Origin: Pseudomonadota bacterium
GTDB lineage: Bacteria; Pseudomonadota; Gammaproteobacteria; Acidiferrobacterales; UBA6901
Length of the DNA stretch: 33,769 bases
Assembly (NCBI GenBank): GCA_021785795.1
Contig: JAJYEK010000031.1
Coordinates: forward strand, 1-33,769
Direction: 5' to 3'
Shown here piece after piece: positions 1 through 8,481 of the stretch. The notes beneath the pieces are model-generated. The model saw only the letters and a list, made by a program, of their open reading frames with translations. It did no database searches and was not told the origin of the DNA. The position numbers and the translations under genes were made by a program. Position 1 is the first letter of the stretch, and each line of letters opens with the position of its first letter.

Positions 1-105
1 GTATCTTCCGAACTCCTTCAGATACTCATCCCACAGTTCCTTAACGCTCTTGCCCTGGGCGGTGTACCAGAACCCCCCGCTGCCAGAATACCTGTCGCCT
101 GTTGT
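1..105 (-). other. Partial open frame of unknown gene at left edge
   Basis: On the minus strand a frame is open from just below a TAA at 106-108 to the left edge (35 codons), ending in a stretch that reads GKSVKELWDEYLKEFGRY. There is no start codon inside the window. It may be part of a host gene broken by the IS3-type element next to it, or chance. I do not recognise the protein. Confidence 0.2.
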
Positions 106-140
106 TTAATCTTTAATGGGGGCGGAAAGGGAGTCAAACC

Positions 141-608
141 GTGGCACAGTACTCAGCAGAACGCAGGGAGTCGGTGGTGAGGAAGTTGCTGTCGCAGCCG
201 GATCGGCCGATTCGGGAGCTTTCGCAGGAAACCGGCGTTTCCACCTGGACGCTGTATGATTGGCGAAGACAGGCCAGGAACCAGGGCGAAACCGCCGTGG
301 GCAGCACCAAGCACTCAGGCAAGTGGTCGGCCGCGCAGAAACTCTCGGTCATCGCCGAAACATCGGCCATGAACGAAGCGGAACTCGCCGAATACTGCCG
401 AAGCAAAGGCTTATACGTTGAACAGCTTAAGACCTGGCGGGCGGAGGCCCTGAAAGCCATGGGAGGCGGCATGGTCTCGGCCCAGGAACACCGCGCCGCA
501 CTCGACATCGGGAAAAAGCGCATCAGGGAACTCGAACGCGAGCTGCATCGTAAAGAAAAGGCGCTGGCCGAAACGGCCGCGCTGCTGACTTTAAGAAAAA
601 ATGTATAG
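141..608 (+). pseudogene. IS3-family OrfA, 5' part, interrupted
   Basis: This is the helix-turn-helix OrfA of an IS3-family transposase, the protein that pairs with OrfB for cut-out copy-in transposition. It starts with GTG at 141. The N-terminal HTH (about residues 5-45, with RELSQETGVSTWTLYDWR) and a C-terminal leucine-rich coiled coil (about 115-150, KKRIRELERELHRKEKAL) are visible. The frame reads normally to LLTLRKNV and then meets TAG at 606. The expected family ending (AIWG plus acidic residues and stop) is found 1.4 kb further on at 2011-2040, so the gene was split by the IS110-type element between them. OrfA is therefore not expected to be functional. Confidence 0.8.
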
Positions 609-865
609 TCCGCCCCCTGTCGGCAAGCGTTCGCTTGGAGAAGGACTCAATACCGTTCGCACCAATGTATCCGGCCTCGTGAATGAAGGCATTCGCCTTC
701 GGGCCCCGATGGGAATCCGCGCAGAGTCGTCCTCAAAAGCCGCCCGGACCGAGACAGCGGTCCACTTTTTTCTCAGGTTTCGAATCTGCCGGTAAACGGT
801 TATCGCCATCTCCTCTTGAACGCTCGCAAACGCAGGAAAGTCGGGTAATCCAGAATTGCCCGGGG
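609..865 (-). other. Non-coding end of the IS110-type element; candidate bridge-RNA region
   Basis: These 257 nt lie 3' of the transposase gene and inside the inferred element. No open frame here resembles a known protein. In the IS1111 subgroup, which this transposase resembles, the structured bridge RNA that specifies target and donor is encoded in the non-coding end downstream of the transposase gene. The position fits; I could not fold the sequence or match its loops to the target. Confidence 0.35.
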
Positions 866-1909
866 TCAGGCCGCGGCGGCGACCTCCCCGGCCAACGCCG
901 AAGCCTGATACGTTACGCCTTTGGTCAACACCGCCCAGGCGATCCGTGCATTCTTATTGGCGAGCGCGCACGCCACGACGTTGGCGTGGGCGCGGTCACG
1001 TAACTCACACACCCACCTGCCCAGGCGATCGGTGCGCCGCTCGCTATGGCGCAGCACCGCGCGCGCCCCGTGGATCAAGAGCGTGCGCACGTAGGTGTTG
1101 CCGCGCTTGGAGATGCCAAGAAGCTTGGGCTTTCCCCCGGTCGAGTGCTGACGGGGCACGAGCCCGAGGAAGGCGGCGAGCTCCCGCCCCGAATGGAAGG
1201 TTCGCACGTCGCCGATGGCGGCAAAGAGTGCCGTCGCGCTCATCGGCCCCACGCCGGGGATCGTCATGAGGCGCTGGCAGGCGGGGTCGTTGTGCGCTTC
1301 GCGCTCGATCTCTACGCTCAGGCGCTTGATGCGCTCGTCGAGATCCCGGAGTCCCTGGCACAGCTCAAAGAGCAGCGCGCGCATGCGCGTGGTCAAGTCG
1401 TTCTCGGCATCCTCGAGGAACCCCGGGAGTGCGGCACGGATCCGGGAGATGCCCTGGGCGACGGCAATGCCGCGCTCGAGCAGGAACGCGCGGATCTGAT
1501 TGACGATCACGGTGCGGCTCCCGATGAGCCCCTCGCGCACCCGATGCAGCGCCTGGAGGTCTCCTTGTGCCAGGGTCTTCACCGGCACAAAACGCATGGT
1601 GGGCCGAGTCACAGCCTCGGCGATCGCCTCGGCGTCGAGGAAATCGGATTTGTTGGATTTGACATACGGCTTGACGAACTGCGCGGCCATCAATCGTACG
1701 TCATGGCCGCTGGCGAGAAAGCGCCGCGCGAGGTGTTGTGAGCCCGGGCAGGATTCCATGCCGATCACACAAGCGGGAAGATTGGCGATGAAGCGCATCA
1801 ACTTCTCCCGGGTGAGCTTCTGCTTCAGTTCAGGCCGGCCACGCTCATCCAGCCCAAAGAGATGGAACGTCGATTTGCCGATGTCGATACCGAGTGTTTT
1901 AATCGTCAT
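866..1909 (-). CDS. IS110/IS1111-family transposase (DEDD recombinase)
   Basis: Full-length 347-aa transposase that mobilises the surrounding element through a RuvC-like DEDD active site, a catalytic serine and an RNA guide. The four acidic residues are visible as D9 (GIDIGKS), E52 (GMESC), D89 and D92 (KSDFLDAEA). The C-terminal Transposase_20 domain has the helix-hairpin-helix IPGVGPMSA, then [14 protein letters not shown] with the candidate catalytic Ser, and [11 protein letters not shown]. The sequence pattern ([18 protein letters not shown]) is that of the IS1111 subgroup. The gene looks intact, so the element may still be mobile. ATG at 1909 starts the conserved N-terminus. Confidence 0.93.
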   Translation of the reverse strand: MTIKTLGIDIGKSTFHLFGLDERGRPELKQKLTREKLMRFIANLPACVIGMESCPGSQHLARRFLASGHDVRLMAAQFVKPYVKSNKSDFLDAEAIAEAVTRPTMRFVPVKTLAQGDLQALHRVREGLIGSRTVIVNQIRAFLLERGIAVAQGISRIRAALPGFLEDAENDLTTRMRALLFELCQGLRDLDERIKRLSVEIEREAHNDPACQRLMTIPGVGPMSATALFAAIGDVRTFHSGRELAAFLGLVPRQHSTGGKPKLLGISKRGNTYVRTLLIHGARAVLRHSERRTDRLGRWVCELRDRAHANVVACALANKNARIAWAVLTKGVTYQASALAGEVAAAA

Positions 1910-2010
1910 GGATGGTTCGCTCCTTCAAGTAATGGTGGGTACTTGCAAGCCCCACCAGTATGGGCCCTTCGAGGCCGGAAGAAGAGGGGCGGACCATCCC
2001 ATTAGCCGCG

Positions 2011-2040
2011 GCGATCTGGGGGGGCAAGGAGGAAGAATGA
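2011..2040 (+). pseudogene. 3' end of the interrupted IS3 orfA
   Basis: The codons here read [13 protein letters not shown], the usual end of this OrfA type. The TGA (2038-2040) overlaps the ATG of the following orfB-like frame (2037-2039) as ATGA, the normal orfA/orfB arrangement. This is the distal piece of the gene beginning at 141. Confidence 0.7.
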
Positions 2041-2756
2041 TCAGCACCCCAGGTCGTCAGGCAGCCGTTACATTGATCAAAGAGGCCGTCAACGCCGGTG
2101 CGCGCAGGCGGAGGGCCTGCGCCGAGCTGGGCTTGAGCCTGCGCACGTTCGAGCGCTGGACCGAAGGCGGTGAACTCCACAGTGACCGCCGCCCCGGCGC
2201 AGTCCGTCGTGAGCCTGCGAATAAGCTCACGGCAGAAGAACGCACTGCCGTGCTCCAGTGCGTCAGTGAACCGCGCTTTGCCTCATTGCCGCCTACCCAG
2301 ATCGTGCCGAGGCTCGCGGACGAAGGCTCCTATATCGCTTCGGAGTCGAGCCTCTACCGCATCTTGCGCGAGAAGGATCTGCTCGCCTCCGCCGTTCTGG
2401 AGCGATCCGGTGATGCCATCCGCTTCAACCCCGAGCTCCTGGCGCTCGCCGCCCATTACCGTTTCGAGCCGCGCCCGGTCGCCATTGCCCGCGGCAACGA
2501 GAAGGGACGGGTCGAACGGGCGATCCGCTATATCCGCGATGCCTTCTTCGCCGCCCGCCCTTTCCGCGATCTCAAGGACTTGAATACCCAGGCCGATGCG
2601 TGGTGTGAGACCGTGGCACTCGACCGCAGGCTTCCGGGGGATCCCACACTCAGCGTGCGCGAGGCCTTCGGCAAGGAACGCGCCCTGCTGCTGGCGCTGC
2701 CGGAGAACCCCTATCCCGCGATTGAGCGGGTGGCGGTCAAAGGCGGCAAGGCGTGA
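2037..2756 (+). pseudogene. Chimeric transposase: IS3 OrfB N-terminus fused to IS21 IstA C-terminus
   Basis: This 239-aa frame has an AAGGAGG ribosome site just before ATG 2037. Residues 1 to about 115 match the N-terminus of an IS3-family OrfB ([15 protein letters not shown], then a stretch ending [11 protein letters not shown]). From about residue 118 (nucleotide ~2390) it changes to the C-terminal part of an IS21-family IstA ([45 protein letters not shown]). The DDE catalytic core of OrfB and the N-terminal and central parts of IstA are missing, so neither activity is expected. The IstA tail itself ends early (VKGGKA-stop). It records a deletion or recombination between two IS elements that happened to preserve frame. 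Confidence 0.8.
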
Positions 2757-2884
2757 AGGCATGAACGAGGAGAAACAGCAGCGCTGACATTGGTCCGATG
2801 TTAGCGATCGATCGTGACGACACAAGTCTACGGATGTGTGGCGGGTTATGCTACGTGATTAAGAAATCGCCAGGGACACCAAGA

Positions 2885-4009
2885 TTATCGGCGGCTGCGC
2901 GTTCCGGGTCCGGAAGATCGCTGGCGCCGGACCTTGGCGATTTCCCGGTCGAGGTTCTCGGCGATATGCCGTCCCTCTTGCTTGACGAAATCGAGGAAGG
3001 CCCGGGCCACCAACGAAGTTTTGTGGCCTTTCCAGTGTGCTAGGTACCAGTGCCGCTGGATCGGGAAACCCTGAACGTCTAGCAGGGCGATCGGCCCTGA
3101 GGTGCCCTCCAGGACGAGCGAGTGCAGCGACAGCACGGTGATGCCGAGCCCAGCGACAATCGCCTGTTTGATCGACTCATTGCTGGACAGCTCCATGCGT
3201 ACCATAGGAGCCTGCAAGCCGTGCTCCTCCAGGAGGCGGAATACCGCGTCGCGCGTGCCGGAGCCGGATTCGCGCAGGACGAACGGCTCTTCCAGCAGGC
3301 GCTTGAGCGGAATGTTCGGCGCGCCGGCGAGCGGATGGTCGCGGCTCGCCATGACCACGAGCGGGTTTGGCACCAGCGGGTGCGCCTCCACATCGAGCCC
3401 GGAAGGCGGTTGGCCGAGGATGTAGAGGTCGTCCTCGTGGTTGGCGATGCGCTCCAGCAGGTACTCCCGATTCGTGACCTTGAGCGAAAAATCGATGCCA
3501 GGATGCTGGCGGCTGAACTGCCCGATCAGGTGCGGCGCGAGATACTTGGCGGAGGTGATGACGCCGAGCCGCAGACGGCCGCGCTTTACCCCCTTTAGAT
3601 CAGCGACCTTCATTTCGAGATCGGCCATGGCGCGAAACACCTCCTGACAGGCGGCGTATACCTCGCGGCCGGTGTCGGTCAGACGGATGCGGATACCCGT
3701 TTGATCGAAAAGCGGCATGCCGACGGTATCGGCAAGCTTCTTGAGCTGCATCGACACAGTCGGCTGCGCGAGATACAGTTCCTCGGCCGCGCGCGTGAAA
3801 CTGCCGAGCCGCGCCACAGCCTCGAAGACCTGTAACTGGCGCAACGTTGTATGGCGAGCGAGGGCACCAGCGAGGCTGGTGCGCGCACCGTTGTGGTTCT
3901 GTTTCGTCACGGGGCTGTTTGTATCGCGTCGGGTGTAATGCTGACCCAGTAGACTCACTATAGGGGCGCCCGGGGTATTTCGGAAATCAGAAGAAGAAAT
4001 TAAATCCAT
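2885..4009 (-). CDS. cbbR: LysR-family regulator, CbbR type (DAB-side copy)
   Basis: Transcriptional regulator expected to sense Calvin-cycle metabolites and control RuBisCO, carboxysome or carbon-uptake genes. The LysR winged helix-turn-helix begins at HTTLRQLQVFEAVARLGSF (about residue 53) and continues through AAEELYLAQPTVSMQLKKL; the effector-binding domain follows. From that conserved start the protein is 322 aa, normal for CbbR, so the first ~50 residues from ATG 4009 are probably not native. GTG 3910 is an alternative, but neither start has a clear ribosome site. The candidate operator lies only 8 nt upstream of ATG 4009, which also argues for a later start. The gene sits downstream of the DAB operon on the same strand with a 283-nt gap and its own likely promoter. 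The second CbbR-like gene here is only moderately similar. Confidence 0.9.
   Translation of the reverse strand: MDLISSSDFRNTPGAPIVSLLGQHYTRRDTNSPVTKQNHNGARTSLAGALARHTTLRQLQVFEAVARLGSFTRAAEELYLAQPTVSMQLKKLADTVGMPLFDQTGIRIRLTDTGREVYAACQEVFRAMADLEMKVADLKGVKRGRLRLGVITSAKYLAPHLIGQFSRQHPGIDFSLKVTNREYLLERIANHEDDLYILGQPPSGLDVEAHPLVPNPLVVMASRDHPLAGAPNIPLKRLLEEPFVLRESGSGTRDAVFRLLEEHGLQAPMVRMELSSNESIKQAIVAGLGITVLSLHSLVLEGTSGPIALLDVQGFPIQRHWYLAHWKGHKTSLVARAFLDFVKQEGRHIAENLDREIAKVRRQRSSGPGTRSRR
3952..3966 (+). other. Match to the T7 phage promoter core
   Basis: The run GACTCACTATAGGG is identical to positions -11 to +3 of the T7 RNA polymerase promoter; the upstream half (TAATAC) is not present. No phage polymerase gene is visible. 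It may be coincidence or a cloning or adaptor artefact, and it lies in the doubtful N-terminal extension of cbbR. Confidence 0.3.
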
Positions 4010-4044
4010 AGATATTTATCTATAGATTCATGCTCCATCTATAG
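4006..4044. promoter_or_regulatory. Candidate CbbR operator with repeated ATCTATAG
   Basis: The octamer ATCTATAG occurs at 4018-4025 and 4037-4044 (19-nt period), and an inverted partial copy (CATAGAT) lies at 4007-4013. This AT-rich patch stands out in GC-rich surroundings and lies immediately upstream of cbbR. The same octamer occurs upstream of cbbL. LysR-type regulators bind such interrupted, partly dyad T-rich/A-rich sites and often repress their own gene. The role is inferred. Confidence 0.5.
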
Positions 4045-4292
4045 TTCCCTGCTCCCAGGCCACTACTTGTTCAGGCCGATTCCGCGGGGATGTCACTCAT
4101 TGTGAATGGGCATTGCGGGTTAGCCACACCGCTTGTCGTGACCGGTTCGCGGCAGAAGATTCGACAATCGAACATGGCCGAACCTTCATGGGTTTGCCCT
4201 CCATGATAACGGCGCCGTCGATGCATGAACTAGGAAATGGCGATCTCGCCGATCCACCGCATGATTGCGCACGCAGCGCCGCACCGTGTGGG

Positions 4293-4628
4293 TCATCCCT
4301 CGCGGCTGCGGAATTTGACCGGACGACTCACCCGGATGTCCGATATGAACACCACGCCGGTGTGCATGTCGAAGAAAGGTGAAAAGCCCTCGAGGATCGG
4401 TTCCGCCAGGTCTTCGGGCACGGCCACGATGATCATGATCAGCACGGCGTCCTCGTTGAACATCAGATGGCCTTCATGGAAGCCGTGCTGTCCCTTGCCG
4501 GATAGACTGTTCACGATGGTGTAGCCGGTGACGCCGGCACGGTCGAGCAGATCCGTGGCGAACTCCTGGTGGGCACCCTCGAGAATGATCTCGAGCTTCT
4601 TGAGCGGACTGAGTTTGAGGTCGTTCAT
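4293..4628 (-). CDS. PII-like signalling protein linked to carbon uptake (CPII-like)
   Basis: A 111-aa PII-superfamily protein. The ferredoxin-like beta-alpha-beta pattern is visible (KLEIILEGAHQEFATDLLDR, then GYTIVNSLSGKGQHGF, later AVLIMIIVAVPEDLAEPIL). The loop region SLSGKGQHGFHEGH occupies the T-loop position but lacks the canonical PII uridylylation motif. Family members next to bicarbonate transporters bind adenine nucleotides and probably bicarbonate to tune uptake. Its ATG (4628-4626) overlaps the dabA stop as ATGA, with an AGGAG site 7 nt upstream, so it is translationally coupled to dabA. The partner is inferred to be the DAB complex. Confidence 0.85.
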   Translation of the reverse strand: MNDLKLSPLKKLEIILEGAHQEFATDLLDRAGVTGYTIVNSLSGKGQHGFHEGHLMFNEDAVLIMIIVAVPEDLAEPILEGFSPFFDMHTGVVFISDIRVSRPVKFRSREG

Positions 4629-7600
4629 GTCGTGAGCTCCTGAGTTGCCTTAGGGCTGCCGGTGGCCGCGAGGGTGCGCGTGATCCACGTGCCGTCCTGA
4701 AAGATGTGCAGTACTTGCGTTACTGGATCCGTGATGGCCATGCGCACCCAGCCGTTGCGGACCAGATTGCGAACATTGGCGACGTTGTCTATGGCGCGCT
4801 GGGCGTGATCGAACGGCGCTTCGATCACCGTGATCAGGCGCAGCGGCTCGTGGAAGGGCATGCCGTCCTTGAGCACGGTCTGCGCGGGCAGGCCAGTGCG
4901 CAGGTCGGAAAGGTTTCCGGTCATGACGCCGAAGCGGCCGGCGACATTGTGGTAGACCTTGCTGCCGCTGCCGTAGTGCGCGTTATCCACCGCCGAAAAA
5001 TAATGCTCCATGTTGATCCACTGCCCGACCACCAGCGGACCGCTCAGGATGTTTTCCAGCAGACGCCCCTTGCGGTCGCAGAGGTAATCGTAGGAATGCA
5101 GGAATACCCGGCCCTCAAGATCCAGCGCGTGGGTGACGTGGCGGCGGCCGATAACGAAGGCGGCGTTGCGCGACAAACCCCATTCGGGCCGTACCTGCGA
5201 CCAATCGAGGGCGTTGCGCCGCGCGGAGCGGTAGGCACTCAGCGGGTCGGTGCGGCCGTTGCTGCAATCCAGTGTCGGCATGCGCTCGGCCGCGCACAGG
5301 TGCGCACCTGCCTGCAGGCCGTTGTTCAGACGATCCATATAGACAAGGTGGCTCGCCGGCAGCAGATCGAGATCGTAGAGCCGCAGCTCGTCGGTCGTAG
5401 TATTGTGTAACGCCGGGACGAACCAGGCATCATTGGGGATGTCGATACCCTGCGCGCGCAGGCGTTCGCGCACAACGGGTTTGTTCGCGATCAGCGAGAA
5501 CACGCGGGCGCTGATTATGCCGTGGTTGCCGCCGCAGGCGCCGCAGTCGAGGGCGGATTCGTAGGGATTGTTCTCGGTGATGCTGCCGTGACCGGCCAGC
5601 AGCACGAAACGCGAGAAGCCCGAGGTCAGGCCGATCGAGCGCAGCGCCTGGGCGATGAAGTTCACCTGCTCGTCGAGCGTGAAGCCGATGCGACCCAGGC
5701 GTTCGAGCTGGAGCTGCGCGTAGTGCCGGTTGATGCGGTACGCCGAGCGCAGACGTTCGATGAAGCCGGCTTCCGCCCCGGTACCCAGTTTGAAGTGTTG
5801 CGCGAAGCCGGCTGCCGTCGCCTGATTGCCAAGCGCCGCTTCGCGCAGTTCGCGGATCATCTCGTCGGTGATTGCCTCGCGCGCGATGCCTAGTTCTCGG
5901 CCCAGCGCCTTGACGATCAGGGATCGTTGCAGGGCGCGGATGATGGAGTCGGCCTGCTCGCGCGTGAGCTTGTCGAGCAGCAGGCGGCTGGCCGGTTTGT
6001 CCGGCTGCAGCCGGCTGCGCCAGCGGTTGTAGGCGAGTGGCGTGAGCGTCTTGCCGAACATGTCGAACCCGAACAACAGGCCGATGGCCTCGACGGTAAC
6101 GTAGGGCGAGAGTACCGACCCCTTCAGGTCATGGAACACGTGCTCCAGCACAGACACGAACGCCTGGTCCTCGGCATTGCGCGCGATGGGGAGTTCAAGC
6201 ACCAGATTCTTGGGTGTGACGACGACCGGGCAGAGATGGGTTTCGCTCCCCTTGTCCAGGCCGACGAAGCTGACCGGTATGCCGAAGAAGCCGGCGATGC
6301 CGAAGGTCTGGTAGTCGCCGATGCGCTCCAGGTGCCGGCGTATGCGTTCCGAGCGCACGTCGATGCAGAACAGGATCTGCGCGAACGGGCGTTTCTCGCG
6401 CGGAGGCTGGGCGCTCAAATCCAGCCTGCCCGCCAGCCGGTTCAGGTAATGGGCCTCCTGCGCGTTCAACCACAGCTGGCCCTCGGCACGCTCGAAACGG
6501 GTGAGGGTTGCGAGCAGGCGACCGAGTTCATCCGGCGTCAGGCGCGACAGCGCGGTGGCGAGTCCGGCGCGCGCGGCGAGATCGCGCAGGGTCTCGGCCT
6601 GGCGCCGTACTTCGTACGCGCGCTTGCGCGCGATGTACTCGGGCAGCAGCAGCTCGATGCGCGCCTGCCGTCCGCTCGCCACTGCATCTTCGACCGCGTG
6701 CGCCAGCGCCGGCAGGACGTGCCCGCCATGGAATTCGCGGCGCAAATAGGCCTCCGCCGGCCGCTCGTCTATGAAGCGCGCGAGCGCTTGGGCGTCGCCG
6801 GGCACCTTCAGGCGCGCGGCGTGTTCACGCAGCAGCGCGAGCCCGAGCACCAGGCGGATGGCCAGATAGTCCACCAGATCGGCCGGATAGCGCTGGTTCC
6901 AGTGGTAATGCTTGGCGGCCGAACGCCAGCGGATGTAGCCCGCCCATCCGTGCAGGCGGGTCAGCGAACTGGTGAAATAGTCCACCCAGGCGTCTTCGGG
7001 CACGCGCAGCTCGTTCATCGCGTAATTAATGATGCCTTCCGGCGTGTCGTCCTGCGCCAGGATGCGCTGGATGTGCAGGCCGCGGATGAACAGCCGCAGG
7101 TTGCGCCGCGCGAGCGCGCTCCAGGCGGTGAACAGGCCGTGTTCGCGTCCCGGCATCTGCCATACCGACTGGCCTTCGTCGAAGAAGTCGAGACAGCTCT
7201 TGATCACCAGTTCGTCGAGCGTCGCGCCGATGCTCGTTCCGAACAGTTCGTCGACGCCGATGTAGACCGGACATTCAGGCGGCAGCGCGGATTTGACCCG
7301 TGCGGCGAGCGCGACGGCGTCGACGGCAGGGGCCGGCAGCGGCGTGCCGGCCAACTCGGCATGGATATCAGATCCTTCCGCCAGCGTGGCGTGCGTCGTG
7401 ATTGTCTTGGTGGTCTCGGTGAGCAGTGTCATCAGCAGCCGGTGCAGGTCGATGCCTGCGCATGTGAATTCGCTGGCCAGGAAGCGATCAACCTGTTCCG
7501 CGAGTGATTTCGCATCGACCGTGCCCTGGGCTAGATACCGTTGATACAACGCGCGCGGCAGATAGCCGCGCGCATGGAACAGGCGCTCGCCCTCCTGTAG

Positions 7601-7744
7601 GGCCTCTGGGAAGGGCAAGTGTTCCAGGCCGTAGAGCGGGTTATTGTGGATGAAGGCGCGCATCGGCCAGAAGAACGGAATCGGCTCCCCGGCGACGTGC
7701 ACCATGGCGCGGATGCGCAGACGGTGCCCGAGCGCTGGACTCAC
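4625..7744 (-). CDS. dabA: DabA (DUF2309), carbonic-anhydrase-like subunit of inorganic carbon pump
   Basis: Soluble zinc subunit of the DAB complex, which couples cation flux through DabB to one-way CO2 hydration and so accumulates bicarbonate in the cytoplasm. The product is 1039 aa, the size of the long DabA class. The beta-carbonic-anhydrase-like zinc site is present: C460 and D462 (LFCIDVRSER), H719 (LLAGHGS) and C734 (SALDCGACGGNHG), with the 15-residue H-to-C spacing known from Halothiobacillus DabA2. I chose GTG 7744 because it overlaps the preceding stop as GTGA and follows an AGGAGGT site; the frame is open further upstream but the residues there are not family-like. It follows the small membrane gene and is followed by the PII-like gene. 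Confidence 0.95.
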   Translation of the reverse strand: MSPALGHRLRIRAMVHVAGEPIPFFWPMRAFIHNNPLYGLEHLPFPEALQEGERLFHARGYLPRALYQRYLAQGTVDAKSLAEQVDRFLASEFTCAGIDLHRLLMTLLTETTKTITTHATLAEGSDIHAELAGTPLPAPAVDAVALAARVKSALPPECPVYIGVDELFGTSIGATLDELVIKSCLDFFDEGQSVWQMPGREHGLFTAWSALARRNLRLFIRGLHIQRILAQDDTPEGIINYAMNELRVPEDAWVDYFTSSLTRLHGWAGYIRWRSAAKHYHWNQRYPADLVDYLAIRLVLGLALLREHAARLKVPGDAQALARFIDERPAEAYLRREFHGGHVLPALAHAVEDAVASGRQARIELLLPEYIARKRAYEVRRQAETLRDLAARAGLATALSRLTPDELGRLLATLTRFERAEGQLWLNAQEAHYLNRLAGRLDLSAQPPREKRPFAQILFCIDVRSERIRRHLERIGDYQTFGIAGFFGIPVSFVGLDKGSETHLCPVVVTPKNLVLELPIARNAEDQAFVSVLEHVFHDLKGSVLSPYVTVEAIGLLFGFDMFGKTLTPLAYNRWRSRLQPDKPASRLLLDKLTREQADSIIRALQRSLIVKALGRELGIAREAITDEMIRELREAALGNQATAAGFAQHFKLGTGAEAGFIERLRSAYRINRHYAQLQLERLGRIGFTLDEQVNFIAQALRSIGLTSGFSRFVLLAGHGSITENNPYESALDCGACGGNHGIISARVFSLIANKPVVRERLRAQGIDIPNDAWFVPALHNTTTDELRLYDLDLLPASHLVYMDRLNNGLQAGAHLCAAERMPTLDCSNGRTDPLSAYRSARRNALDWSQVRPEWGLSRNAAFVIGRRHVTHALDLEGRVFLHSYDYLCDRKGRLLENILSGPLVVGQWINMEHYFSAVDNAHYGSGSKVYHNVAGRFGVMTGNLSDLRTGLPAQTVLKDGMPFHEPLRLITVIEAPFDHAQRAIDNVANVRNLVRNGWVRMAITDPVTQVLHIFQDGTWITRTLAATGSPKATQELTT

Positions 7745-8481
7745 AGACCACCTCCTGTGAAATGCAGACTGGCTGCTGCAAAGATAAAAAGGGCGACCAC
7801 ATACGTCGCCATGCCGCCCCGCCCGAGGTCCGGGGCATCGATCTCGCGGCTGCTGCTGGCGACGACGAAACCCTGCAATAGGCGCGTCGCTGACCATCCC
7901 CAGATCAGCCAGATGCCAAGCACGCCAAGTGCCGCTGCGCTGCTGAGGTCTCGCAACAGATCCAACATGGCAAAAAATCCCGGGAAGGGCGGAGTGGCCA
8001 CGGTGCACAACACGACGGCCGTCAGTATCACCGCCAGGCGCGGCTGGTGTTCAACGATGCCCGCGTACAGGCCAGCGTAGGCGGCGCCAAGACGCCGTAC
8101 GACCGGACCGGTCAGCAGCACGAGCAGTGCTGCCGGCAGGCTCAACCAGATCACGAACAGGGAAAGTTGGGCGATGTCTGCGCCGTGAGCGACGAGTCCC
8201 CAGGTCAGCGCGAGCGCCGAACTGGAAAGAAGGGAGGCCCACAACCGGAGATCACGCACCGTGAGCAGGCGCAACGCGTAGAAAGCGGCGCTCAGCAGCG
8301 CCCATATCACAACAAATGCGGGAATCTCAAGCCGCAACACATACAGCAAGGCGACACCGATCTGCGGCCAGAGCAGCAGCAGCGCCGCGCGCGCAACCGG
8401 TGTACGGAGCCGCATGAGTATCAGATTCTGCACTGCGCTCAGCGGGTATAGGGGCAGGAAAAGGGCGACAAAGAGAAGCAT
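7741..8481 (-). CDS. Small polytopic membrane protein between dabB and dabA
   Basis: A 246-aa hydrophobic protein with about seven or eight predicted membrane segments and few charged residues. A segment reading CTVATPPFPGFFAMLDLLRDL resembles the proline/glycine-containing helix of NuoM/MrpD-type antiporter subunits, so it may be a reduced relative of the DabB family acting as an extra membrane subunit of the DAB pump. ATG 8481 shares one base with the dabB stop (TAATG) and has GAGGTGG about 5 nt upstream; GTG 8490 is an alternative. Its stop overlaps the dabA GTG. Tight coupling on both sides implies an equimolar role with DabA and DabB. The function is inferred from position. Confidence 0.8.
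   Translation of the reverse strand: MLLFVALFLPLYPLSAVQNLILMRLRTPVARAALLLLWPQIGVALLYVLRLEIPAFVVIWALLSAAFYALRLLTVRDLRLWASLLSSSALALTWGLVAHGADIAQLSLFVIWLSLPAALLVLLTGPVVRRLGAAYAGLYAGIVEHQPRLAVILTAVVLCTVATPPFPGFFAMLDLLRDLSSAAALGVLGIWLIWGWSATRLLQGFVVASSSREIDAPDLGRGGMATYVVALFIFAAASLHFTGGGL

Larger units (their letters stand above)
606..2008 (-). mobile_element. IS110/IS1111-type insertion element, ends inferred
   Basis: The boundaries come from the interrupted host IS3 orfA: its frame stops making sense at about 603-606 and resumes at about 2009-2011 ([13 protein letters not shown]). The insert is thus about 1.40 kb, normal for an IS110-family element. It holds one transposase gene on the minus strand (866-1909), about 100 nt before the gene and about 260 nt of non-coding DNA after it. 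A hairpin lies just upstream of the transposase (GGTGGG 1934-1939 pairing with CCCACC 1951-1956, with the palindrome CTTGCAAG between). No target duplication was found, as usual for the family. Ends are uncertain by roughly 10 nt. Confidence 0.75.

Noticed and set aside
591..809. 72-codon minus-strand frame downstream of the IS110-type transposase
   Set aside because: It crosses the inferred element border into the interrupted orfA and matches no family; better explained as non-coding element end.
1046..1741. 231-codon plus-strand frame in the left mobile region
   Set aside because: Antisense to the intact IS110-type transposase.
5927..7507. 526-codon open frame on the plus strand
   Set aside because: It is antisense to dabA, which has clear family motifs and zinc ligands; the opposite frame is open only because of high GC at third positions.
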